A stretch of DNA of 64,000 nt from an uncultured archaeon. Lineage in GTDB: Archaea; Hadarchaeota; Hadarchaeia; Hadarchaeales; Hadarchaeaceae. The stretch spans positions 32,169 through 96,168 of the forward strand of contig CAKZTQ010000032.1 in the NCBI GenBank assembly GCA_937921735.1. The letters run 5' to 3'. Under the pieces are notes generated by a model. The model had not been told where the DNA came from. It did no database searches and saw nothing but the letters and a program-made list of their open reading frames with translations. A program made the translations under genes and the position numbers. How positions within the stretch are numbered: position 1 is the stretch's first letter; every line of letters starts with the position of its first letter. Of the stretch, positions 48,970 through 58,079 are shown one piece after another.

Positions 48970-49832
48970 GCGTCGAGTATTCGTCGATCACCTGCAGGAC
49001 CGCGCTCTCGCCGAGCAAGTTGCCGGGACTGAAGTACTCGCTCAACCCATACGTGGGCTGCGAGCACGGCTGCATCTACTGCTACAGCAGGTCCATCTTC
49101 AGGGACAGGGAGCTCGCCCTGCGGTGGGGAAGGTTCGTCAGGGCAAAGCAAAACATCCCGGAGCTCCTTTCGCGAGAGATAAAGCGCAAGCCTAAGGGGG
49201 TCATAGGGCTGAGCACCATCACCGACCCCTATCAACCCCTCGAGGCCAAGCTGGGGCTGACGAGGAGGTGCTTGGAGGTCCTCTCGAGGCACGAGTTCCC
49301 GGTGTCGATCCAGACGAAGTCCGACCTCGTGCTCCGCGACGCGGACTTGGTAAAGCCCGGAAGGTTCGACGTGGGGGTGACGATAACCACCATGGACGAG
49401 GATCTCGCGAGGAAGATCGAGCCTAAGTCGCCCAGCCCCGATGCGAGGGCGCAGGTGGTGGAGGAGTTCGCCTCGCGGGGCGTGGAGACGTGGGTGTTCC
49501 TCGGCCCCATCATACCCGAGATAAACGACGACGCACCGAGCATCGAGCGGGTGATCGAGGTGGCTAGGAGGAGCGGGAGCAAGCTCATGTACGACAAGTT
49601 GAACCTCAGGGCTTGGGTGCTGGAATCCATCGCGCCCTTCCTCGAGGAGGAGAGACCGGGGCTCGTTGATAGGCTGCCCTCGCTCCTCACCGCTGGGTCC
49701 GACTACTGGCGCAGGATCTCATCGCTTGTCGAGGGACTCTGCGCCGAGCGAGCCGTCCGCTGCGAGCCCGCCTTCCCTAGCTGGGCGTGCGAGGTCCCGT
49801 CCAAGAGGCAGGCCACGCCATCCAAAAGGTAA
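48966..49832 (+). CDS. SplB-like radical SAM protein
   Basis: NPYVGCEHGCIYCYSRS CxxxCxxC motif; overlaps the end of nre by 4 nt. Confidence 0.88.
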   Translation: MSVEYSSITCRTALSPSKLPGLKYSLNPYVGCEHGCIYCYSRSIFRDRELALRWGRFVRAKQNIPELLSREIKRKPKGVIGLSTITDPYQPLEAKLGLTRRCLEVLSRHEFPVSIQTKSDLVLRDADLVKPGRFDVGVTITTMDEDLARKIEPKSPSPDARAQVVEEFASRGVETWVFLGPIIPEINDDAPSIERVIEVARRSGSKLMYDKLNLRAWVLESIAPFLEEERPGLVDRLPSLLTAGSDYWRRISSLVEGLCAERAVRCEPAFPSWACEVPSKRQATPSKR

Positions 49833-50034
49833 GATACTCGACCATTTTCGCGTAGAGGCAACTTTTAAAAAGTTTTGGACGATTTGGGGCAGGAAATCGA
49901 CGAAATCAAAAGAATTGAGATTTATGAAGGGCCAAAAATCTATCAAATGAACGGTTTTTGAAGAATTGGTAAATACTCCTGGAAACAATGGACCGATAGC
50001 CGCGCGAGCGCGCGGGCTAGAAGAGGTGGGAAGG

Positions 50035-50478
50035 ATGAGGAAGGCGATACCCGCGTTGATCGCGATCGCGTTGGCGCTAGCGACGGCAGGGGTAGCGCTG
50101 GCGCAGACTAGGGATACGCAGGGTTGCGCGGAGAACAGGCCTCCCCTGCACTGGCGCTGGCGGGGGCTGCGAGGTCCATGTCTCAAGGAAATCCATCCCG
50201 CGCTCGAAGTAAGCGAGGAATTCCAGCAAAAGGTGATGCAAATAGCTAAGGCTGACCCAGACGTTCAGGAGCTACTCGACGCGGGTTACGAGAACGCGGG
50301 GATAAAGCCCATCGTTAAAGCGACGGTGCAGGGCAACGGCGAGGTGACGCTGAGGGCAAGCAAGGCCATACTAATGCTCCGCAAGGAGGGCGGCCGCGCG
50401 ATGGTGCACGTCGACGTCGAGGCGGAAAAGGTGACCAAGATAGTGAAGGTCGAGTGGACGGTGATCGAGAAATCTTAA
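50035..50478 (+). CDS. Secreted hypothetical protein
   Basis: Signal peptide MRKAIPALIAIALALATAGVALAQT. Confidence 0.65.
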   Translation: MRKAIPALIAIALALATAGVALAQTRDTQGCAENRPPLHWRWRGLRGPCLKEIHPALEVSEEFQQKVMQIAKADPDVQELLDAGYENAGIKPIVKATVQGNGEVTLRASKAILMLRKEGGRAMVHVDVEAEKVTKIVKVEWTVIEKS

Positions 50479-50513
50479 GCGGCGCAGCTAGAAAACTTAA
50501 AGTCGTGCTGAGC

Positions 50514-51350
50514 ATGTCTTACGCGCGATCCCGCCGGAGGAAGCGTGAGGCCGTTAGGCTTGGGACGGCGTTGGCTTTAGTCGCCGTCGCCGCCTTCCTA
50601 GCGGGGACCATCTTCGGCGTGGAAGTGCTGAGCCCCGCCCGCCACCGCCAGGTCTCCGGCCACGCTTGGACGACTTCCACGCAGGAGGCGTCGATAAGGA
50701 TAGCCGCCGTGCGCTCCGACGGGCCGGGCGTGATCTGCGGTCTGACGGTCACGATTAAACCGGGCATGGGTAGGATCTTCACCGACACCCGTCCTCTCAT
50801 TGGGTTGGACTTTCAGGACTCTGAGAGGATCGCCGTCAAAGTGGCGGCCGGGCTCACCGACGTAGCCTTAAACGAGAACGGCGGACTGATGGGCGCGGAC
50901 GTGTTCTTCGCCGTCTCGCCACCTGCGGAGGGCAGCGTCACCATCCAAGCGGTGGATGGGCCTAGCGCAGGCGCGGCGATGACGGTGGCGGTGGTTGCGG
51001 CGATCGAAAACAGAAAGGTCAAGGAGGACGTGATCATAACCGGCACGATCCGGGAAGACGGGAGCATAGGCCCGGTGGGCGGGATCTTCGAGAAGGCGAG
51101 GGCGGCGAACGACTTCGGTGCGAGGCTCTTCCTCGTACCCAAGGGGCAGAGCGTGGTGATCATGTACAGGGAGGTCGTGCGCCAAGCTGGGCCGTTCAGG
51201 TTCGTGACCTACGAGCCGGTGGTCGTCGACCTCAACTCGTACGCTGAGAACGCGGGTTGGAGCATCCGCATCTTGGAGGTCTCCAACATCCAAGAAGCTG
51301 TGGACCTGATGCTAGAGGCAAGGCCAGCGATCGAGGGAGGGCTGCTGTAG
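50514..51350 (+). CDS. Membrane-anchored stand-alone Lon (S16)-type protease domain
   Basis: N-terminal TM helix; DGPSAGAAM (Ser) and GPVGGIFEKARAA (Lys) dyad; no AAA+ motifs. Confidence 0.85.
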   Translation: MSYARSRRRKREAVRLGTALALVAVAAFLAGTIFGVEVLSPARHRQVSGHAWTTSTQEASIRIAAVRSDGPGVICGLTVTIKPGMGRIFTDTRPLIGLDFQDSERIAVKVAAGLTDVALNENGGLMGADVFFAVSPPAEGSVTIQAVDGPSAGAAMTVAVVAAIENRKVKEDVIITGTIREDGSIGPVGGIFEKARAANDFGARLFLVPKGQSVVIMYREVVRQAGPFRFVTYEPVVVDLNSYAENAGWSIRILEVSNIQEAVDLMLEARPAIEGGLL

Positions 51351-51422
51351 TCACTTTTCGGCCGGCCGTGACCGCTAGCTCTCAAATTTATTAGAGCGGA
51401 CGAAATTACAACAGGGGTTTAA

Positions 51423-52118
51423 ATGCGGATCATGGTGGTGAATCCCATCACCACGCGCGAGTTCGAGCCGCTCACCAGGAGCGAGTTCGAGGCAGCCGCG
51501 AGAGCCGACGTTGAGATCGAGGTGGTGAGCTTGGACGAGGGTCCGCCCTCGATAGAATCGCGCTACGAGGAGCAGCTAGCGGCGAGGGATATCCTGAGGA
51601 AGGTCGAGAGGGCGAACGCGGAGGGCTACGACGCCGTGATCGTAAATTGCTTCGGGGACCCCGCAATAGGTGCTGCTAGGGAAATCTCGAGGATCCCCGT
51701 CATCGGACCAGGCGAGGCTTCGTTCTTGCTCGCCTGCTGCCTCGGGCAGAACTTCTCCGTGGTCACGATGGTAGACAGCTTGGTGCCGGTGGTGGTCGAG
51801 AACCTTCGTAGGCTTGGCCTCTTGGATAGGTTGGCCTCGGTGAGGACGCTGGAGATACCCGTGTTAGAGTTGATGGACAGGGCGAGGGTCAAGTCCGCCC
51901 TGTTGGAGGCATCGAGGAAGGCGGTGAGCGAGGACCGCGCGCAGGTGATAGTCTTGGGGTGCACGGGACTCGTAGGACTGGCGGCGGAGGTTCAGGGGGA
52001 GCTAGGGGTTCCGGTCGTGGACCCGGCGATAGCCTCGCTGAAACTCGCCGAGGCCTTGGTCGACATGAGGCTATCTCACAGCAAGGCGACGTACGCAAAG
52101 CCTAAGGGGACCAAATAG
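51423..52118 (+). CDS. Asp/Glu/hydantoin racemase family protein
   Basis: VVNPITT, NCFGDPAIGAAREI, VLGCTGL. Confidence 0.88.
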   Translation: MRIMVVNPITTREFEPLTRSEFEAAARADVEIEVVSLDEGPPSIESRYEEQLAARDILRKVERANAEGYDAVIVNCFGDPAIGAAREISRIPVIGPGEASFLLACCLGQNFSVVTMVDSLVPVVVENLRRLGLLDRLASVRTLEIPVLELMDRARVKSALLEASRKAVSEDRAQVIVLGCTGLVGLAAEVQGELGVPVVDPAIASLKLAEALVDMRLSHSKATYAKPKGTK

Positions 52119-52209
52119 CGCCGTTGTCTTTTCTCTTCGTCGATGGATGGGCTCAAGCCTTTCACAGCTCCGCGCGCTTTCTGGCGCGAAAAAAAAGCTT
52201 CTAGAACTA

Positions 52210-52297
52210 TGGTGCGGGGGCGGGGATTTGAACCCCGGAACCCCTACGGGACAGGCTCCTAAAGCCTGCGCCTTTGACCAGGCTCGGCCACCCCCGC
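52210..52297 (-). tRNA. tRNA-Leu(TAG), CCA encoded
   Basis: GCGGGGG/CCCCCGC acceptor, anticodon loop TTTAGGA in CAGGC/GCCTG, long variable arm, T arm GGGGTTCAAATCCCC, 3' ACCA. Confidence 0.95.
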
Positions 52298-52304
52298 ACG
52301 ATGC

Positions 52305-52517
52305 CTACCAAAGCTTCCCCGGCTTTCCGCTTGCCTGCGAGGCGCGCTGGGCCATCCGCTCCAGCCTGGCCTCCTTCTTGCCCCTCTTGAAGCAGCCCCT
52401 GCAGTACCACTTGCCCGTCGTCTTCTTCGCGCAGGCGCGGTGGAGCTCTACGCCGCAGCCATTGCACTTGACCGTCGGCGGCTCCAGCGGCTTCCTACAT
52501 TCAGGGCATTCGATCAT
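52305..52517 (-). CDS. Small zinc-finger protein
   Basis: CPECRKPLEPPTVKCNGCGVELHRACAKKTTGKWYCRGC. Confidence 0.7.
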   Translation of the reverse strand: MIECPECRKPLEPPTVKCNGCGVELHRACAKKTTGKWYCRGCFKRGKKEARLERMAQRASQASGKPGKLW

Positions 52518-52625
52518 CGTCTCGCCTTTTCGCTGGCACAGTAGCAACGAATTATTTGGGAACTTCCCACCTTAATCCTTTCTCGCGCGTTTGGGGTCCG
52601 GCAGGTCCGAGTTAAAAGATGGAAA

Positions 52626-52802
52626 TCAAGCCGGTCTTTCCCTTCGAAGTTCAACAGGGTCTTCTGACCTCAATTGATTGGTAAAGGAGTAGAGAGCTCC
52701 ACCAAGCATGAAGTGCATCTCCCAAATGTTTTTGGCGTCTCCGCGTCTTGAAAGATTATGTGCTCGCTCAAACCAGGTGAAGTGCTCTTTCGACGTAAAA
52801 AT
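52626..52802 (-). pseudogene. Protein remnant, origin unresolved (possibly from a mobile element)
   Basis: Stop-bounded frame IFTSKEHFTWFERAHNLSRRGDAKNIWEMHFMLGGALYSFTNQLRSEDPVELRRERPA* with protein-like composition but no credible start. Confidence 0.35.
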
Positions 52803-52860
52803 TCAGGCGAAGTAAGAATTTCGAAGGAGAACCCTAAGGGAGAGATTTTAAGTGGTCACG

Positions 52861-55800
52861 TTACCGCCGCTTCTTGAGGAAAACAGCCAGCCCAGCTACT
52901 ATCACTACGACAAGGCCGATGCCGATGATAACCTCAGGTTTGGGTTTGGCCTCTGGAGGCCTTTCCTCAGGGGGTTTCCCCTCAGGCTTCTCGGACTTAA
53001 GTTGTATGTTTTCGTCCCAGCTGCCATCGCTGCCTCGATCGATTTCCACATTGACTTCACCAGTGCTCATTCCTTTCCACGAGGTAGGAGTAACACGCTG
53101 AGTTTCGCCGCCGCCTAGGAAAATGTTCTTATGCTCGAAGGACTGCAGTGTTTCATTTTCAGCGAGGTAATCCACCCTGAGGTCATAGTATGTCGCGGCG
53201 CCATCGTTGCGGACGATAACCGCGTCCCCTTCGGGTGTGGTGGAAAACGTTATGTTTCCGCTGTGGGTCTTGATGTTGTCCAAGGTGAACATCCTAGCCG
53301 TCCTTTCTTTCTCAAATTCCCTAACCAGCTTGTAGCTGAATTTCTTCGAATCCGGGGTCGAAAACGTGGTGGAGAGCTCCCGGGGCCTGAAGGTTATACT
53401 GTCTTTCGAGCCCGCCGAAGTTTCCACATCAAATGTCATCAGCATCCCATCCATGGGCATGTAGAGGAAGTCGTACTTCCCCGATTCCCTACCGAAAACC
53501 TCGATCTGGTGGGACTTCGGGGGGGCGTAAAACAATCGAACCGAGGAATTCGCCCCTTCGGCTGGAAGGGGTATGGGCAGGCAATATGGCATGCCGGTCG
53601 CAGGATTTATGTTTAGCCCACCTTCCGTGGTGAAGGACTGGTGCCCCTCGTTGTCCGCCATTTGTGTCGGCTCGGCGCTGCCTATGAGGGCTAAAAAGGT
53701 CCAATCGGCTATCAGCTCAGGTAGATCCTCCAACCCGGGAAGATCAGGATCTCCGCGGAGCAGACTTACGGGGATGGTCAAAATCCAGTCGTTGCCCCAT
53801 TCCTCACCGTTTGACATTTTGTACGTCCATGAGTTCCCGCGGCTTGGGTCGATGTAGATTGCGCTGTTGTCGTCCGATGTTTCCGTGTAACTGAATGGTT
53901 TGTTTGGGTCGTATACCCTGATGAGCTTTCTACCATCGGGAAGGTCCTCCATGGCGTAAGCCGTCACAGTGTGGGCTCCACCCGTGTGATCTTTAAACAT
54001 GGCAACGTAACAGGGGAGCCCGGATCCCCCGATGTCCTCAAGCATCTTACTGGACCACCTATTCCAATTACTGCGAGCCGGGATAATGGTGGAAAAGCGC
54101 CTGATGAATTCCGTCGATACAATCCACCACTGTCGCTTCCTTATGTAATCCTCTAAACCCTCATCGGGTTCAGCCAATCCAAGGTTCTTCGAAGCAGCAT
54201 GCGGCAAGTTCGGATGATCTTCCCAGCTGGTTCGGGCGATATCCTCCGCTATATCGTAAGCCGAAACTGACATGCCGGTGCAGTTTCCCCCTCTCCCGAT
54301 CGGAATAACGTTCCATAAAAGCCAGGGAATGAACCGAGGCACTCGTCCCCAAGGCGTCCAGGAGGTAGTTTCATCCCAGCCGAAGAAGTCTGCGAACTGC
54401 TCGAAACCGATGGGTCCGGAGGAGAAGTTTGGAAAAGAGAATCCCCTGTCCCTCCGGAACATATAGCCATGGAGGGGGAAACCGGTGGTCACGGAGTTCT
54501 CGTTGCCATCCAGATTCACCTTGAGCTTAAGCTTCCCAATGACCGTCGATTGCCCTGGGGTGAACAAGCTCCGCCAGGGGGAAAAGTCCCGGGGGTAGGG
54601 TGCTACTACGGTGTGGTATTCTCCACCTGCACCTATGGCTATGCCGCTGATCGGAAGACTTACCTCGATCCCTTCGGCCTCGATCGAAAGCCCGTTGATG
54701 AAATTTTCCGTTAGGATTTCAGGTAGGCCCCAGACAAAGGCGTTGAGGTTTTCCCCGAAGATGTCCCTTATGTTCCACTCCATCCTCAAGACATGCAGGT
54801 CAAATAACCCAGCAGCGCTATCACCAAAATTATCAAACACCTGCACCTTCACTTTATATCGCCCGCTGGGAAGTCCGTTATCGGGTGAATTAAATCGAAC
54901 CGTGAGCTGGTCTCCTGAAACTGATCGAGTCCAGGTCAAGCCGTCGGGGAGGTCCTTGCCGTAAATTCCCGATCCCACCGTGACCTGGTAAGGCGGCAGC
55001 CCTCCGCTGAATTGGACCTGGGCTCTGTACTTGGCCCCTTGGACCGCGGGTGGTAGGAATCGCCCCGCGGTGATCAGCTCGAGGGCCTGCCTGGGCCTTA
55101 CGGTGATGGCAAAACTTCTTTGCTCCAGGAGGCCCGAGTTGTCAACCACCCTCACCTCGAATCTGTGTTCCTTCACGGCCTCGGTGGGAGTGCCCGAGAT
55201 GAGCGCTAACCTCGAGAGGTCGATGGGATATTTCATTCCTTGGGAAAAGCTCAAACCGGGGGGCAAGGTCCCAAGCAGGGTCCAAGTATAAGGGCCTGTT
55301 CCGCCGAGGACCTCGAGCCGGGCGCTGAACGAGTTATCCACCCTCCCCTCGAGCTCGACATCCGGGATACGAAGGCCTTCCAGGCGCCTCCACGAGGGGC
55401 ACCCCATCCACTCATTGCGTGCTGTTAAGGAGAACACTCCGAGGAAAATCCCTGTAGTGTATCCTATATCCTTCAGAAGTTTATTTTCAGTGACTTGGAC
55501 TCGATCATTTTCGATCTTCAGCTTCATCACCCAAAGCTCTTGGATTGTTCCATCCAAGCCCGACCTCATCCTTATGAAGGCAATTTCCCTCGAATCGGGG
55601 GACCAAGAAGGGGAGATCTCCCACTCGGAGGTGGAGGTGAGTTGGAAGACCCGCCTCGTGTTAATGGGCCCCCAAGAGTCGGCAATGTAAATATCCGACT
55701 GAGTTTCGGTCTTCATTGAGCAGGCAATCCATTTTCCATCCGGAGACCAATCGGGGTTTATTTGATCTCTCGTGGTATAAGGTGGTACACCTGGGAGGGC

Positions 55801-56412
55801 GCGGTTCACGCTTGCAGGGTTGCTGATATCGAGCGTGTAGAGCTGGAACTTGTCGCCCTCGCGGTTGGAGGAGAACACTATCTTTGTGCCGTCTGGGGAG
55901 AAACATGGCCAGCGGTCTTGATGATTACCTGAGGTCAACTGCCTTTCAAGCAGGATATACCTACGTAGAGTCGGGCTCCACATCCATCCCTCGAAGAGGT
56001 AGAGGTTGGAGAAACGTCCAGTGGTGTCAAACCGCGAGAAAACTATTTTCGTACCGTCTGGAGAAATGGCTGGTTCAACATCATCGACATTGTTGTTGGT
56101 GATCCTGACTTGGTTCTCGCCGTCGGAATCCATCGTCCAAATCTCCGATGTATTTTCCACGATTCGGGCGAAAGCCACTTTTTTACCGTCCGTCGAGGCC
56201 GAGGGCTGGAATTCCCAGAAGTCGGGACTCTTGGTGAGGTTTGTTTCCCCACCCCCGGTAGCTAAAACGACCTTGACGTCGCCCTCCTCGGAGAAGTAGA
56301 TTTGAGCAGGGGTGGCGGAATAATTTGAGGCAGGAACCGGTTGTAAATTGAACAGAAAGCTGGTCAAAAGAACAAGTAGAACTAAGGGGATAAAATCTTT
56401 TTTAACGCTCAT
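52861..56412 (-). CDS. Large secreted surface protein: TolB-like propeller, Ig-like repeats, papain-like cysteine-peptidase-like domain, C-terminal TM
   Basis: Signal peptide MSVKKDFIPLVLLVLLTSF; repeated SPDGTKIVFS/SWSPDSREIAF; GRGGNCTGMSVSAYDIA...GGAHTVTAYAM...VYDPNKP; C-terminal hydrophobic segment plus KKRR. Confidence 0.75.
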   Translation of the reverse strand: MSVKKDFIPLVLLVLLTSFLFNLQPVPASNYSATPAQIYFSEEGDVKVVLATGGGETNLTKSPDFWEFQPSASTDGKKVAFARIVENTSEIWTMDSDGENQVRITNNNVDDVEPAISPDGTKIVFSRFDTTGRFSNLYLFEGWMWSPTLRRYILLERQLTSGNHQDRWPCFSPDGTKIVFSSNREGDKFQLYTLDISNPASVNRALPGVPPYTTRDQINPDWSPDGKWIACSMKTETQSDIYIADSWGPINTRRVFQLTSTSEWEISPSWSPDSREIAFIRMRSGLDGTIQELWVMKLKIENDRVQVTENKLLKDIGYTTGIFLGVFSLTARNEWMGCPSWRRLEGLRIPDVELEGRVDNSFSARLEVLGGTGPYTWTLLGTLPPGLSFSQGMKYPIDLSRLALISGTPTEAVKEHRFEVRVVDNSGLLEQRSFAITVRPRQALELITAGRFLPPAVQGAKYRAQVQFSGGLPPYQVTVGSGIYGKDLPDGLTWTRSVSGDQLTVRFNSPDNGLPSGRYKVKVQVFDNFGDSAAGLFDLHVLRMEWNIRDIFGENLNAFVWGLPEILTENFINGLSIEAEGIEVSLPISGIAIGAGGEYHTVVAPYPRDFSPWRSLFTPGQSTVIGKLKLKVNLDGNENSVTTGFPLHGYMFRRDRGFSFPNFSSGPIGFEQFADFFGWDETTSWTPWGRVPRFIPWLLWNVIPIGRGGNCTGMSVSAYDIAEDIARTSWEDHPNLPHAASKNLGLAEPDEGLEDYIRKRQWWIVSTEFIRRFSTIIPARSNWNRWSSKMLEDIGGSGLPCYVAMFKDHTGGAHTVTAYAMEDLPDGRKLIRVYDPNKPFSYTETSDDNSAIYIDPSRGNSWTYKMSNGEEWGNDWILTIPVSLLRGDPDLPGLEDLPELIADWTFLALIGSAEPTQMADNEGHQSFTTEGGLNINPATGMPYCLPIPLPAEGANSSVRLFYAPPKSHQIEVFGRESGKYDFLYMPMDGMLMTFDVETSAGSKDSITFRPRELSTTFSTPDSKKFSYKLVREFEKERTARMFTLDNIKTHSGNITFSTTPEGDAVIVRNDGAATYYDLRVDYLAENETLQSFEHKNIFLGGGETQRVTPTSWKGMSTGEVNVEIDRGSDGSWDENIQLKSEKPEGKPPEERPPEAKPKPEVIIGIGLVVVIVAGLAVFLKKRR

Positions 56413-56470
56413 ATGTTCTTTTATTTTTCTTGAAATAAAATATAAACGTTTTGTCAACATTTCAGCGAGC

Positions 56471-57154
56471 TCATTTTCTTTTGAGAATACTTCTTTTGTT
56501 CCCCTTTTCCGGAAAATTTGATAATCGGCAGTGGTAACTCGTGATGCTCGCTTTGCCCTTTGGTGCTAAGCTAGGATCGGCATTTGAGTTAATGACAATG
56601 TCGTAACCCTCATCGAGATTCTTGATGAGCGTTGGGTATCCAAATAAGTTCAAATCTACTCCCAAGAATACAGCGAAGCAAGAGGGAGACATCTTCAAAT
56701 TCTTTACGTACCCAATAATCTTACCATTCAAGTCCCTTTTTCCAACAGTTCCAAAAAGTGGTCTTCGCATTTGCGTTGGACACGATAGGACTTCTGAAAG
56801 TTTTTTGTCTCCAACTCTTACCCCTTTAACTTCCCCTCCTTCAACAATTATTTTGTCCACTTTATGATCGACTAAGACCTTCCCGCCGTTAAGCTCGATT
56901 GTTTCTTTAAACCTTGTTTGCAAATCTTTACACCCCTCCTTTTGGAAAATGCCCTCCTTGCAGGTAATAGGAAACGCATCGGTAAGTCGCTGGCCGCAAG
57001 AGTTAGATCCATTAAATTGAAGTCCTTCTTCCAAATTTGAGACGTCACGAGAATCAAAGAAATCGTGAGAGGAATGGTTACGCCTAATTCGTCTCCCATG
57101 CCGCACAAAACCCATTAAAAAATCCAAGGAACGAAGGAAACGAGTATATAACAT
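56471..57154 (-). pseudogene. Degenerate phytoene-desaturase-like FAD oxidoreductase fragment
   Basis: KDLQTRFKETIELNGGKVLVDHKVDKIIVEGGEVKGVRVGDKK...VINSNADPSLAPKGKASI; no dinucleotide-binding N-terminus and conserved blocks scattered over frames. Confidence 0.6.
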
Positions 57155-57275
57155 GCCGGGAATTTTCTTTCCATCCTAAATCCCTAATCGTTCATCTGAC
57201 CACAAAACCATCTTATCGAGCTGTTAGCATGAAATCAAAGGAGAAACTAGATCAGAGAGAAGAACTAAAATCTAG

Positions 57276-57395
57276 TGCCCCGGGCGGGATTTGAACCCGC
57301 GTCGCCGGCTTTCCTCACCAGTGCACGAAAGGCCGACATGATTGGCCTTTGGACAGAGGCGCTGCCCAAAGTTGGCCCGTCTACACCACCGGGGC
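57276..57395 (-). tRNA. tRNA-Glu(TTC) with two introns (D-arm, ~57342-57371; 37/38, ~57311-57325)
   Basis: Removing 30 nt and 15 nt gives a 75-nt tRNA: GCCCCGGTGGTGTAGACGGGCCAATCATGTCGGCCTTTCGAGCCGGCGACGCGGGTTCAAATCCCGCCCGGGGCA. Confidence 0.9.
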
Positions 57396-57555
57396 ACATG
57401 CTGATGTTTCATCCAAAGGGATAAAATACCTGACGCAGCTTGAGCTGCTGAGTATGGGGCATTTCGCTGTAAAAATTTTAACCCAAACCCAAACTTACAA
57501 TTCAAAGCTTAAAAAATAATGCATAGTAGAACGATAATAAAGTTGTGATATTTGA

Positions 57556-57990
57556 ATGAGAAAACTTGAAGAAATAGTCGAAGAAGTTACATGGATTTAT
57601 TCCCAGAGCAGTAATCAAGCCGAAGAATATATACTCAAAGCCAGAAAATTAACGGAAAAATTTGGCTCAGGCCTAGCGATAGTTTACTGTTGGTTTTACT
57701 CAATTCCCCAAAAATGGACTCAAGTTGAGCCTAAAATCTTTGAATTAGCGAAGGAAACAAACTTTTTAGACTTAACGCCATTTCGACGATGCCTAAGGAA
57801 AAACTAGAAACCTGTTGGATTTTTCGAGAGAGATAACTAACAGATTAGGGAAAAAGGGTTTAACGATGTTTCCATGATCAAATGGTCGCTTACGATATGG
57901 TTCGATAAAACAAACATTCATGCAGATGAGCTATTGAGGTACGTTATACATTTCAACTTCTTGATTTTTCTTGATTTATTTAAGGGAGCC
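57556..57990 (+). pseudogene. Hypothetical gene broken by stop/frameshift
   Basis: 83 aa ORF followed in other frames by LLDFSREITNRLGKKG and then GFNDVSMIKWSLTIWFDKTNIHADELLRY, which read as continuous protein. Confidence 0.45.
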
Positions 57991-58079
57991 TCCAGCTGCT
58001 TCGGATTGCTACATTTTAACGTCAAAATTAGGAAATAAAAAAAATTAAAACTTATAATTTCCATCATATCATTGATTAG

